Shown one piece after another: positions 9,080 to 17,269 of a DNA stretch of 45,809 bases (the stretch's first letter is position 1; each line of letters starts with the position of its first letter). Below the pieces are notes generated by a model, which was given only the letters and a program-made list of their open reading frames with translations, ran no database searches and had not been told where the DNA came from. The position numbers were made by a program, and so were the translations under genes. Source of the DNA: Verrucomicrobiota bacterium (lineage in GTDB: Bacteria; Verrucomicrobiota; Verrucomicrobiia; Limisphaerales; Pedosphaeraceae); the NCBI GenBank assembly GCA_021325145.1, contig JAJPHR010000075.1, positions 1 to 45,809 of the forward strand, written 5' to 3'.

Positions 9080-10733
9080 AAACCATGTGCTCTTCAGTTT
9101 CAGCGGAGTATTGATAAGGTGGCCGGGTGACTATCGGAGTTTGGGCGAAGTTGTGTTTGGGCGGCGGCGACGGCGTCTGCCACTCCAGTCCGGTGGCATT
9201 CCAGGGATTGGCCGGCGCTTTCTTCCCGTGCTTCAGGGACCAGATGAGATAAATGAGCGGCAGCAGGTAACCCACGCCGAGGATTGATGCGCCGGCGCTC
9301 GACATCACGTGGTAGATCTGGAATTCCGGCGCGTAAGCGTGATAACGCCGTACCATCCCCAGGTAGCCCATCACGTACTGGGGGAAAAAGGTGAGGTTGA
9401 AACCGATAAAGATGATCAACGCCGCCAACCGGCCCAGGCTTTCGGGATAAAGCCGCCCGGTGATTTTTGGCCACCAATAATGCAGTCCGCCCAGGAAGCC
9501 GGTCACCATGCCCCCGACCATGATGTAGTGAAAATGCGCGACGACGAAATACGTGTCGGTGACGTGGACATCAAGGGCCAGCGCCGCCAGGAACAGCCCG
9601 GTCAAGCCGCCGACGGTAAACAACCCGATGAATCCGAGCGCATAGAGCATCGGAGTGTTTAAGAAAATGCGCCCGCGGTGCAAGGTCATGGTCCAATTGA
9701 ACACCTTGATGGCCGAGGGGACGGCGACGAGATAGCTGGTAATGGAAAAGACCAGCCCGGAATAGACCGACGCGCCACTAGTGAACATGTGATGGCCCCA
9801 AACAAAAAATCCGATTAGCGCAATGGCCATGCTGGCGAAGGCGACAAAATGATAGCCGAAGATGGGTTTCCGGGCGAAGCAGGTGACCAGTTCGCTGACC
9901 ACGCCCATGCCGGGGAGAATCATGATATACACGGCCGGGTGCGAATAAAACCAGAACAAGTGCTGAAACAAAACCGGGTCCCCGCCCAACTGGGGATCAA
10001 ATACCCCGACACCCCAGATCCGTTCGATTGACAGCAGTACCAGGGTCATCGCCAGTACTGGCGTCGCCATCACCAGGATCACGGACGTGGCGTAGTTGGA
10101 CCACAGGAAGAGCGGAAGCCGAAACCAAGTCAACCCGGGCGCCCGCATCTTGTGGGTGGTGACAATGAAATTCAGCCCGGTCAGAATCGAGCTGAAACCC
10201 GCCATAAAGACGCCCGCCACCATGGTGACAACGTGCGTATTGGTAAAAGTGCTGCTATAAGGCGTGTAGAACGTCCAGCCCGTATCGACGCCACCGATGG
10301 CAATGGCATACAATGCGAGCAGTCCTCCGAGATTGAACAGGTACCAGCTCAGCAGATTGAGCCGCGGGAAAGCCAGATCGCGCGCGCCGAGCATGAGGGG
10401 CACCACGAAATTGCCCAGCACCGAGGGGATGGAAGGGATAAGAAAAAACCACACCATGACCGTCCCATGGATGGTGAAGAGCTTGTTGTACGTGTCGGAA
10501 GTAACCAGGTCGCCGGCCGGCGTTATCAACTCCAGGCGCATAATGGCGGCGGCGATGGCTCCGATGGTGAAAAAGGCCACGATCGAATAGAGATAAAGAA
10601 TCCCGATGCGCTTGTGGTCGGTCGTCAACAGCCACGAACCCACCGTGCGGCCACCGTCTTCAAAATAGGTCAGCAACCGTTTGGGCGGTTTGGGAATCTC
10701 GAGCGTTTCCGTTTGGGGCAGGGTGGCGTTCAT
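9072..10733 (-). CDS. coxA: Cytochrome c oxidase subunit I (A2-type heme-copper oxidase)
   Basis: Catalytic subunit: reduces O2 to water at a heme a3-CuB site and pumps protons. The ligand pattern is complete: His89 (HGTVMVWFF) and His402 for low-spin heme a, His400 for heme a3, and His265, His314 and His315 for CuB with the cross-linking Tyr269. In the K/D-channel region it reads FYSHPAVY, so the glutamate of A1-type enzymes is replaced and the Tyr-Ser pair (263-264) of A2-type oxidases is present. There are twelve or more TM helices over 553 residues. I chose ATG at 10733; an upstream in-frame TTG at 10763 would add 10 residues and overlap coxB. The gene lies between coxB and coxC in the operon. 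Confidence 0.97.
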   Translation of the reverse strand: MNATLPQTETLEIPKPPKRLLTYFEDGGRTVGSWLLTTDHKRIGILYLYSIVAFFTIGAIAAAIMRLELITPAGDLVTSDTYNKLFTIHGTVMVWFFLIPSIPSVLGNFVVPLMLGARDLAFPRLNLLSWYLFNLGGLLALYAIAIGGVDTGWTFYTPYSSTFTNTHVVTMVAGVFMAGFSSILTGLNFIVTTHKMRAPGLTWFRLPLFLWSNYATSVILVMATPVLAMTLVLLSIERIWGVGVFDPQLGGDPVLFQHLFWFYSHPAVYIMILPGMGVVSELVTCFARKPIFGYHFVAFASMAIALIGFFVWGHHMFTSGASVYSGLVFSITSYLVAVPSAIKVFNWTMTLHRGRIFLNTPMLYALGFIGLFTVGGLTGLFLAALALDVHVTDTYFVVAHFHYIMVGGMVTGFLGGLHYWWPKITGRLYPESLGRLAALIIFIGFNLTFFPQYVMGYLGMVRRYHAYAPEFQIYHVMSSAGASILGVGYLLPLIYLIWSLKHGKKAPANPWNATGLEWQTPSPPPKHNFAQTPIVTRPPYQYSAETEEHMVYG

Positions 10734-10743
10734 AAGGGATGTT

Positions 10744-11676
10744 TCACGGCGATTGCGAGCCAAGGGTTTTGATATACGCGATCAATTCCAGCAGCTCATC
10801 CTCGCTGACGCGGCCGGCAAACGAGGGCATGTCGTTCGTGTAACCGCCCGTAATTTGCTTGGCCGGAAGCAGGATCGAGTCGCGGATGTATCCTTCGTCC
10901 GCGATGACGACTGTGCCGTCGTTCAACGGCACGGGTTTGCCGAAGAGGCCTTGCAGCGGCGGGGCGCGGATGACGGACTGGCCCAGGTGGCAGCCGCTGC
11001 ACCCCAATTCCCGAAATAGGCGCTCGCCCGACTCCGCCAGCGTGGTGCCGGGCTGGCCCTCCGTGAGCCACGCCTGATAATCCGCCTGGGACAAGACGAT
11101 TACGCGTCCCTCCATGTGCGAATGAGAGGTGCCGCAATACTCGGAACAAAACAAATGGTACGTGCCGATCTTATCGGCTTGGAACCATTCGGTCGTGTAA
11201 CGGCCGGGCACAACATCCTGTTTGGTGCGAAAGGCGGGCAGGAAAAAATCGTGAATGACATCCTGTGAGGTCATCGTCAACTTGACGATGCGGCCGACCG
11301 GCACATGCAGCTCATCGATCTCCCGGTTTCCTTCCGGGTGCTGGACCTTCCACATCCATTGTTTGCCGATCACATTGATCTCCATGGCGCCTGGAGGCGG
11401 GCGCTCAATATTGAAGTACGCCTTCGCGCCCCAGACGTAGAAGCACATGAAAATCAACAGCGGAAGGATGGTCCAGGCAATCTCGATTCGGGTCTGGGGC
11501 AGGTTGCTCGGACTGCGATCCGCCGGATGCCCATTGCGGTACTTGAAGAGGAAATAAATCATCGGGACAAAGACGATGAGGCAAACGGCCGCGCTGATGG
11601 AAACAAGACCCCAGCACAAATTGTCGGTTTGTGTGGCGATCTTGGACGCTTGTTCTGGGAGAATCGGAAAGGTCAT
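10744..11676 (-). CDS. coxB: Cytochrome c oxidase subunit II with fused cytochrome c domain (caa3-type)
   Basis: Electron-entry subunit. Two TM helices (about 22-45 and 66-86) are followed by a periplasmic cupredoxin domain. The CuA ligands are all visible: His142, Cys177, Cys181, His185 and Met188 in FCSEYCGTSHSHM. A C-terminal monoheme cytochrome c domain starts at about residue 210, with the heme motif CSGCH at 226-230 and a likely axial Met in NDMPSFAG. This fusion defines caa3 oxidases. ATG at 11676 overlaps the SCO1-like gene stop as ATGA. In the operon, the heme domain could take electrons from the ActE or ActA cytochromes. Confidence 0.97.
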   Translation of the reverse strand: MTFPILPEQASKIATQTDNLCWGLVSISAAVCLIVFVPMIYFLFKYRNGHPADRSPSNLPQTRIEIAWTILPLLIFMCFYVWGAKAYFNIERPPPGAMEINVIGKQWMWKVQHPEGNREIDELHVPVGRIVKLTMTSQDVIHDFFLPAFRTKQDVVPGRYTTEWFQADKIGTYHLFCSEYCGTSHSHMEGRVIVLSQADYQAWLTEGQPGTTLAESGERLFRELGCSGCHLGQSVIRAPPLQGLFGKPVPLNDGTVVIADEGYIRDSILLPAKQITGGYTNDMPSFAGRVSEDELLELIAYIKTLGSQSP

Positions 11677-12683
11677 AGGAGCTTCGGCAGGTTAACGGCT
11701 TCCGCGGGGGCTTCGCCCAGCGGCGAATTCGAAACCAGCGCGGCTTGTGCGGCGCTCCCCCGCCGCGCCAGCGCCACGATCAGCCACAACAAGCCTACGA
11801 TCGTCGCCACCCCCAGCAGCCGCAGGACGCTGATGATGGTCGAACTGTATTTCCCGGTAATCGGGTTGTAATGGAAACACAGCAGAATCAATTGCTGAAT
11901 CGGCGAGCCAACCTTGTGCGACGAGGCTTCCTGCAAGGCTGAGTAAAGCTCTTTATGTGAAAAGGTCACCCCGAATAAATAGCGTGATACCTTGCCCTCA
12001 GGCGTGAGGATGACCAGGCCGCTCGGGTGCGCATACTGTTTCGAGGCTGGATCATAGGCGTAGCGGTAGCCGACTTCATCCGCCAGCCGCTGGATGGAGT
12101 TTTCGTCGCCGGTGAGAAAATGCCAGCCTTGGGCTGCGCCGGAACGTCCGTAAAGCTTAACGTAGGCGCGTTTTTTGGCGGCGGCCAGGGCCGGCGTCTC
12201 GCGCGGGTTGATGCTCACATTCACCACGTCGAAATCCCGGCCAATGTTCCACTTTATGTCGCCCGCGCTCGCGACCATGCCGTTGAGCACGAGCGTGCAA
12301 AGCATCGGGCACTCGTAATAGCCGAGCACGAGCAGGACCGGCTTGCGACCGAAGTATTGGCCCAGGCGGACTTCCTTTCCGTCTTCGTCCTGGAAGGGCA
12401 AATCCAGCGCGACCTGAGTATTAAGCTTCTGCTCGAAGCGGATGCTTGCCAGCGTGCTGTCGGGCAGAGACTGCGCATGGCACACGAGCGCAAAGGCAGA
12501 GAGGAGGAATGAGAGGAGCAGGATGGCCCGCCCATTCTTAATACAGAGCGAATCGGAAAGCCCGCGTAACCCGCAGCGGCTGACGTGAGGAGGCTCCAGT
12601 TTTTTCTGAAGAGCGATTAGAACCTCCTTACGTCGGCTGCCGCGATTTCTGGAATGCTCAATTTTTGAAATGTCTGGTTTCAT
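11673..12683 (-). CDS. SCO1/SenC-like copper chaperone with repeat-derived N-terminal insert
   Basis: Thioredoxin-fold copper chaperone expected to help assemble the CuA site of the adjacent CoxB. The metal/thiol motif is CPMLC (Cys125 and Cys129), inside LLVLGYYECPMLC; a distal His lies in QYAHPSGL. A hydrophobic helix (about 52-70) anchors or exports the protein, and a second TM lies near the C-terminus (about 300-318). I chose ATG at 12683 because it overlaps the previous stop as ATGA, like other junctions of the operon. With this start, residues about 14-37 are encoded by a palindromic repeat (12572-12644), giving an unusually long, basic lead before the membrane segment. The domain itself looks intact. 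Confidence 0.92.
   Translation of the reverse strand: MKPDISKIEHSRNRGSRRKEVLIALQKKLEPPHVSRCGLRGLSDSLCIKNGRAILLLSFLLSAFALVCHAQSLPDSTLASIRFEQKLNTQVALDLPFQDEDGKEVRLGQYFGRKPVLLVLGYYECPMLCTLVLNGMVASAGDIKWNIGRDFDVVNVSINPRETPALAAAKKRAYVKLYGRSGAAQGWHFLTGDENSIQRLADEVGYRYAYDPASKQYAHPSGLVILTPEGKVSRYLFGVTFSHKELYSALQEASSHKVGSPIQQLILLCFHYNPITGKYSSTIISVLRLLGVATIVGLLWLIVALARRGSAAQAALVSNSPLGEAPAEAVNLPKLL
12572..12644. repeat. 73-bp palindromic element inside the SCO1-like gene
   Basis: Two 25-base arms (12572-12596 and 12620-12644) are inverted copies with 20 of 25 positions matching. All five differences are transitions that still allow G-U pairing in RNA. The arms enclose a 23-base loop. The element lies wholly inside the coding sequence of the SCO1-like protein and keeps the frame open. 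This is the shape of a REP or MITE-type dispersed element; its copy number elsewhere cannot be judged from this window. Confidence 0.7.
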
Positions 12684-13360
12684 TTCTGCCCTTGAATTTC
12701 CTGTTCGCGGTGTTCCGGGCGTCGCCACATCAACTCGTAAGTTGAAGGCCCGACCCGGTTCGCATTCGCATTGCTGCGCACGGGCAGGCCTTCTTGCAAA
12801 ATGAGGTCCATCGCCCGCTCGATTGGAATGTGTACTATGCCGGAGGTTTTGTTAACCCAGCTGTAACCATGGAGTTCGGCTTCCTCCTTTTCGTGAAAAG
12901 CCAGGAGGTCCGCCGGGGGAGAGATTTGAAGGCGCGGAAAGGCCGGCCTTGATGGGGCGGGGTGGGAGGCATTTGCAATGGGATCCCAACGGTCTGTGGG
13001 CGGAGGTGTATGCTTCAGGGAAATCGCCAGGCGGCCTATCATGAGCTGGATGGAAATGCCGAGGACAAACAGGGCGCCTACGACGGCAAAGATCCACTTG
13101 GCGTTGGCATCACGAGTCTCGTGGCCCCTCGCGGGATGCGGCGGCGCGCTCGCAGGCACCGTCGCAATGGCCAGGGGCGGCGCTACCACCGGCAACAGAC
13201 TTGGGTGTCCGGGCCGGCGCCGGCGAATCAACGCCCCGCAAAGCAACGCAAGACCAGAGAGACCGAGCATCCATTTGACTCTGGCGCTCGTTCCGTCACC
13301 GTCACCGTTGCCGTCCGGAGTGTGGCGTGAACCGTCTGGTCGGTTGGGATCAATGGCCAT
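12680..13360 (-). CDS. Unrecognised two-TM protein of the ACIII operon
   Basis: A 226-residue protein I cannot name. It has a Gly/Asp/Asn-rich hydrophilic start, a first hydrophobic helix (about 29-45), a Pro/Ala-rich linker, and a second TM (about 88-107). A more conserved-looking C-terminal part follows (about 160-205), with YSWVNKTSGIVHIPIERAM and the sequence LQEGLPVR. The C-terminal piece has the look of a conserved short domain seen beside SCO1 in such operons (from memory, unverified). The start overlaps actF by 11 bases and the stop overlaps the SCO1-like start as ATGA, so it is firmly an operon member. A role in assembly or as an accessory subunit is inference only. Confidence 0.8.
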   Translation of the reverse strand: MAIDPNRPDGSRHTPDGNGDGDGTSARVKWMLGLSGLALLCGALIRRRRPGHPSLLPVVAPPLAIATVPASAPPHPARGHETRDANAKWIFAVVGALFVLGISIQLMIGRLAISLKHTPPPTDRWDPIANASHPAPSRPAFPRLQISPPADLLAFHEKEEAELHGYSWVNKTSGIVHIPIERAMDLILQEGLPVRSNANANRVGPSTYELMWRRPEHREQEIQGQK

Positions 13361-14576
13361 ACCTGAAAGCGAATTGAAGCCCGGGGTCATGCTGCGGCAG
13401 CAGCGGCGCGGCCTTAAGTCGGGAGAGGAAAAACGCCAGCCACAGGCCGCCGATGCCAATGGGGGCCGTGAAATCCAGCCAACTGACCGCCAGGCCGCCT
13501 TGGTGGAAGGCCGGCATCACCTGCCAGTAGATTTCGATGATGTGAACCACAAATAGAATGGCGGCCAATATAGTCACGGGCACGACATGCTTCTTTACGG
13601 CTCGAAACAGGAGCAGATAAAACGGCAGGAAAAAGTGAAACAACCCCAAAGCCGCAATCACCCACTTCCAATCGCCGGCGATCCGATGCAGGTACCAACT
13701 CAGCTCGTGCGGCTCGTCACCGGAATAAATGATCAGCAGTTGGCCAAACGAGACGTAGGTCCAAAACAAAACAAAAGCCAGCATTAGATTGCCCAATTGA
13801 TGGTATTGGCTTTTGCTCACCACCGCGGAAATCGGTTCCTCGTTCCGCAACAGCGTGAGCCAGATCACGGTAAAGGCGTAGGCGACCAGGATTTGGCCGA
13901 TAATGACGATCACCGCAAACATCGTGGAATACCAATGCTTCTCCAGCGACATGATCCAATCCACGTACGCAACGGTTCCCAGCAGCCCATAGATAACGAT
14001 GCCGGGACCGCTGAGCGTGCGGGCTTTGCGGGTCGGCGCGGCATCGGTCGTGGCGTCCTGCTGGAGCGACCATCGGCGCAAACTCCATGCCATCCAACTC
14101 CAGATGCCCAGGCAGATCACCGCGCGCGCGATATAGGCCCCGCTGTTTTGATAGCCGCGCAACTTTTGCAGGATCTCGTCGCTCGCCAGGTCCTCCGGCC
14201 GCGCCCACGGATAAAGCTGGCGCAGGCCAAAAAAGACCGGAATAAAAAGCAGCAGCATGAGCGGCAGCGCCATGAAGCCCGCTTCCAGGAAGCGCCGCGT
14301 CGGGTAGCCCCAACGTCCGCCCGTGAGCTCGTGAATCATGGTCACGAGGAAGCAGCCGAGCGACAATCCGAGCCAGAACAGGCAGCCAAACAAATACGAA
14401 AAAAAGAATTGCCTGCGCTCGACGAACGCGCCCAACACGGTAAAACCCAGCGCGATCAACCCGATGATCAGGAATATGAGTTGGAACCGATTGATGCGGG
14501 CATGGAGGGCGGGAGCCATGGCCGACGGGAATTTGGCCCCTTCGATCTGGAGATCACTTTTCAACCCGCCATTCAT
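13350..14576 (-). CDS. actF: Alternative Complex III subunit ActF (NrfD/PsrC-like membrane subunit)
   Basis: Integral membrane subunit of the quinol-oxidising Alternative Complex III, 408 residues with about ten TM helices. It is the shorter of the two NrfD/PsrC-like subunits and probably contributes to a proton-translocation path; the quinol site is usually assigned to ActC. Typical segments include FLVTMIHELTGGRWGYP near the start, YVDWIMSLEKHWYSTMF in the middle, and EIYWQVMPAFH near the end. ATG at 14576 overlaps the actE stop as ATGA, so the longer frame upstream is not used. The C-terminus overlaps the next gene by 11 bases. Confidence 0.94.
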   Translation of the reverse strand: MNGGLKSDLQIEGAKFPSAMAPALHARINRFQLIFLIIGLIALGFTVLGAFVERRQFFFSYLFGCLFWLGLSLGCFLVTMIHELTGGRWGYPTRRFLEAGFMALPLMLLLFIPVFFGLRQLYPWARPEDLASDEILQKLRGYQNSGAYIARAVICLGIWSWMAWSLRRWSLQQDATTDAAPTRKARTLSGPGIVIYGLLGTVAYVDWIMSLEKHWYSTMFAVIVIIGQILVAYAFTVIWLTLLRNEEPISAVVSKSQYHQLGNLMLAFVLFWTYVSFGQLLIIYSGDEPHELSWYLHRIAGDWKWVIAALGLFHFFLPFYLLLFRAVKKHVVPVTILAAILFVVHIIEIYWQVMPAFHQGGLAVSWLDFTAPIGIGGLWLAFFLSRLKAAPLLPQHDPGLQFAFRYGH

Positions 14577-15265
14577 TTCTGTTCCTCCAGCTTCGCGCGC
14601 TCCGCCGGCGGCAATTCGGCGAGCTTCGCTTCGCGGCTCTTTTGCAGGACGCGAATGTATGCGGCAATGGCCCACCGGTCGGCCGGTTCGACGCGTTGCG
14701 CGTAGGAATACATGATGCCGTAGCCCTGGGTGATGACGTCATAGAAATGGCCGACCGGCGCCTGCCGAAGCCGGTCGATATGATACGAGGGCGGCGGTGG
14801 ATAACCCCGCTGCACGATCATGCCGTTGCCTTCGCCGGTGCGCCCGTGGCAAGGGGAGCAGTAAATGTCGAAGCGTTCCCGCCCCTGCTCCAGCACTTCG
14901 CGGGTGATGGGGAACGGAAACGTCTCCACCAGGTTCGTGCCGACCTTGCCGGTGTAAAAAGCCTGGTCCGCATTCAGGTGTCCCCGGGCCACCGTGTTCG
15001 CCACCAATGGTCGCGAAGCCATGTGGTTGTCCTGAAAAAAGTCATTGGGTTCCAGCGGCTTGCTGTAGGGCTGCTGGAACATGTCACGTCGGCAGCCGAC
15101 GAGCATCGTTGCTAACGCGAGCACGGCAAACAAAATCGAGGAACGCGAGCGGTTTACCGGAGTCCCGAAGGGACATCCGAAAATAGCCCAGCGATTTATC
15201 GCTCGGTAAACCTTGGGACAATTTCCGAAGGGAATTCGAATGTTTCGGTCTTCGGCCCTATTCAT
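14573..15265 (-). CDS. actE: Alternative Complex III subunit ActE (monoheme cytochrome c lipoprotein)
   Basis: Monoheme cytochrome c subunit of ACIII, which passes electrons toward the oxidase. The heme motif CSPCH is at 136-140, followed by GRTGEGNGMI. A hydrophobic export segment (about 42-57) ends in the lipobox LVGC with Cys58, so the mature protein is probably lipid-anchored. The C-terminal part has YAQRVEPADRWAIAAYIR, typical of the family. ATG at 15265 overlaps the actD stop by 8 bases. About 30 residues between this start and the export segment (about 9-39) are encoded by a structured repeat (15151-15240), an unusual lead for a lipoprotein. No other good start lies between the repeat and the lipobox. 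Confidence 0.93.
   Translation of the reverse strand: MNRAEDRNIRIPFGNCPKVYRAINRWAIFGCPFGTPVNRSRSSILFAVLALATMLVGCRRDMFQQPYSKPLEPNDFFQDNHMASRPLVANTVARGHLNADQAFYTGKVGTNLVETFPFPITREVLEQGRERFDIYCSPCHGRTGEGNGMIVQRGYPPPPSYHIDRLRQAPVGHFYDVITQGYGIMYSYAQRVEPADRWAIAAYIRVLQKSREAKLAELPPAERAKLEEQK
15151..15240. repeat. Multi-hairpin palindromic element inside actE
   Basis: A perfect 9-bp outer stem (GGTTTACCG 15151-15159 with CGGTAAACC 15204-15212) encloses two perfect hairpins, GTCCC-3-GGGAC (15162-15174) and AGCGAT-2-ATCGCT (15190-15203). A third, TTCC-4-GGAA (15223-15234), follows. The cloverleaf-like fold is not expected for ordinary coding sequence. The element lies in frame in the N-terminal part of actE. 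It is unrelated in sequence to the palindrome in the SCO1-like gene. It is probably a dispersed repeat; genome copy number is unknown. Confidence 0.65.
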
Positions 15266-15854
15266 CCCACACCTCCGCGACGCTGATGGGTTCCAGGCTC
15301 TCCAGAAATCTCCACGTGTCCTCCCGGTCGAATTTAGGATCCTGCATTTCAATGCACAGAAAGAACCGGTCAATGGAGGCGCGCCGGAACTCCGGCACAT
15401 TGAAAACCGGGTGATTCAAGCGAGGCAGCCGGTTCAGCACCAGCACAGCCACGAAAGCCGAGAGGGAGGCGATCAGGATGGTCAATTCGAAGGTAATGGG
15501 GATGAAGTTCGGCCAGCTGTTGTGCGGGCGCCCCCCAATGTTGAACGGGTAGAGCCGGGCCATGGAATACCATTCCATGAAATAGCCGCCCAGTCCGCCG
15601 GCCATGCCGCCCAGCAAGGTGATGAGCGGAACCGGCGTGTAATCGCGACCGAGCGCCTCGGCCAGTTCTTCGATCGGAAAGGGCGAAAAAGCGTCCATCC
15701 GGCGGTAACCTGCCGCATAGGCGCGCCGGGCGGCTTCGAGTAATTGGTCGTGTTCCTCAAACTCGGCCATGAGGCCGTAGAGCGTCTTCTCCTCTTCTGC
15801 CGTGGGAGCTTCGGACGGGAATTCCGGGGGAGCGGTGCGTGGTTCAACGATCAT
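15258..15854 (-). CDS. actD: Alternative Complex III subunit ActD (DUF3341)
   Basis: Small membrane subunit of ACIII, 198 residues. A hydrophilic N-terminal half contains YGLMAEFEEHDQLLEAAR and the GYRRMDAFSPFPIEEL segment characteristic of DUF3341. Two TM helices follow (about 75-100 and 120-145) separated by the conserved NIGGRPHNSWPNFIP loop. No cofactor motifs. ATG at 15854 overlaps the actC stop as ATGA, and the end overlaps actE by 8 bases. Its role in the complex is structural as far as known. Confidence 0.95.
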   Translation of the reverse strand: MIVEPRTAPPEFPSEAPTAEEEKTLYGLMAEFEEHDQLLEAARRAYAAGYRRMDAFSPFPIEELAEALGRDYTPVPLITLLGGMAGGLGGYFMEWYSMARLYPFNIGGRPHNSWPNFIPITFELTILIASLSAFVAVLVLNRLPRLNHPVFNVPEFRRASIDRFFLCIEMQDPKFDREDTWRFLESLEPISVAEVWDE

Positions 15855-17263
15855 AGCCGGCCCTCCTTGCGTTGCGCGATGAGTTCGCGCGATTCGGAAA
15901 TGGAGATCATCGGAAGATACCGAATGAAAAGGAAGAGCAAGGTGAGGAACAGCCCGATGCTTCCGAACAGGGTCATCCAGTCCCACTTGGTCGGGAAATA
16001 CATGCGCCAGCTTGAGGGGACAAAATCGTGATGCAGGCTTTGCACGACGATCACGAAGCGCTCCAGCCACATCCCTACGTTCACCGAAAGAGCCACGAAG
16101 AACAAGGGGACCGGGTGGGTGCGCACCCAGCGCGACCAAAGGAGTTGGGGAATAAAGACGTTGACGGTCATCAGGAGCCAGAAGACCCAGCCGTAAGCGC
16201 CGAAGGCGCGATCCCACATCATGGCGCGGTCGAAGGGTTCTCCGCTGTACCAGGCCATGAAGGCTTCCATAATGTAGCCGTAAGTGACCATCCAACCGGT
16301 CGCCAACATGACGCACGCCATATTGTTGAGCGTCCGCTCGGTGATCAGGTTTTGAAATCCATAGAGACGGCGGATGGGAATGACGAGATTCAGCACCATC
16401 GCAAAGCCGGAGTAGATCGCACCGGCAACGAAATAAGGTGGAAAAATGGTCGAGTGCCAGCCGGGAAGTTGCGCCACGGCAAAGTCAAAGCTCACGACAC
16501 TGTGGACGGACAGCACGAGCGGCGTGGCCAGGCCCGCCAGCAGCAAGTAAGCGGACTGATGGTTCTGCCAGTGAACCGCCGAACCGCGCCAGCCCAGTGC
16601 GCCCAAGCCGTAGAAGATGCGCCGCCATTTGGTGCGCGCTTTGTCTCGTACGGTTGCCAAATCCGGTACAATGCCCAGATACCAGAAGAGCAGAGACACG
16701 GTAAAATACGTGCTGACGGCAAAGACATCCCACACCAAAGGACTGCGGAATTGCGGCCACAAGGCCATCGTGTCCGGGTACGGCAGCAACCAATAAAACA
16801 CCCAGGGCCGGCCCAAATGCAGCAGCGGAAACATCCCGGCGCAAATCACCGCAAAGAGAGTCATGGCTTCGGTGAAACGGTTGATGGTCGTGCGCCACTT
16901 CTGAAGCAACAGCAGCAGGATGGCGGAGATGAACGTGCCGGCATGGCCGATCCCGATCCACCAGACGAAGTTCGTGATCGCAAAGCCCCAGGCCACGGGA
17001 ATATTGATTCCCCAAATGCCGACCCCGCGATAAAGCAAATACCCGACCGCCACCATGAACATCAGCAGCAGCAGGCAGGCGATGGAAAATCCCGCAAGCC
17101 ATTCCCGCTTGCGCGGATGCACCAGGGGAATGTCGGCGATCTGATCGCTGACCTGCTGGTAGTCCTTCGCGGCGATCAATACCGCGGGGTAGTCCAGCGG
17201 GGTTACCACGTACGGCTTGCCCGGCACGCGCAACTGAGGTTCAGAGCCCTGGATAGTTTCCAT
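15851..17263 (-). CDS. actC: Alternative Complex III subunit ActC (NrfD/PsrC-like)
   Basis: Large membrane subunit of ACIII, 470 residues with about ten TM helices; the usual assignment places the quinol site in this subunit next to the ActB iron-sulfur clusters. The family pattern is clear: WGINIPVAWGFAITNFVWW near the start, then GIGHAGTFISAIL, HLGRPWVFYWLLPYP, and SVHSVVSFDFAVAQLPGWH. The first ~55 residues are a cytoplasmic lead ending in HPRKREW before the first helix. It starts 6 bases after the actB stop and ends in an ATGA overlap with actD. Confidence 0.96.
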   Translation of the reverse strand: METIQGSEPQLRVPGKPYVVTPLDYPAVLIAAKDYQQVSDQIADIPLVHPRKREWLAGFSIACLLLLMFMVAVGYLLYRGVGIWGINIPVAWGFAITNFVWWIGIGHAGTFISAILLLLLQKWRTTINRFTEAMTLFAVICAGMFPLLHLGRPWVFYWLLPYPDTMALWPQFRSPLVWDVFAVSTYFTVSLLFWYLGIVPDLATVRDKARTKWRRIFYGLGALGWRGSAVHWQNHQSAYLLLAGLATPLVLSVHSVVSFDFAVAQLPGWHSTIFPPYFVAGAIYSGFAMVLNLVIPIRRLYGFQNLITERTLNNMACVMLATGWMVTYGYIMEAFMAWYSGEPFDRAMMWDRAFGAYGWVFWLLMTVNVFIPQLLWSRWVRTHPVPLFFVALSVNVGMWLERFVIVVQSLHHDFVPSSWRMYFPTKWDWMTLFGSIGLFLTLLFLFIRYLPMISISESRELIAQRKEGRL

Positions 17264-17269
17264 AATCCC

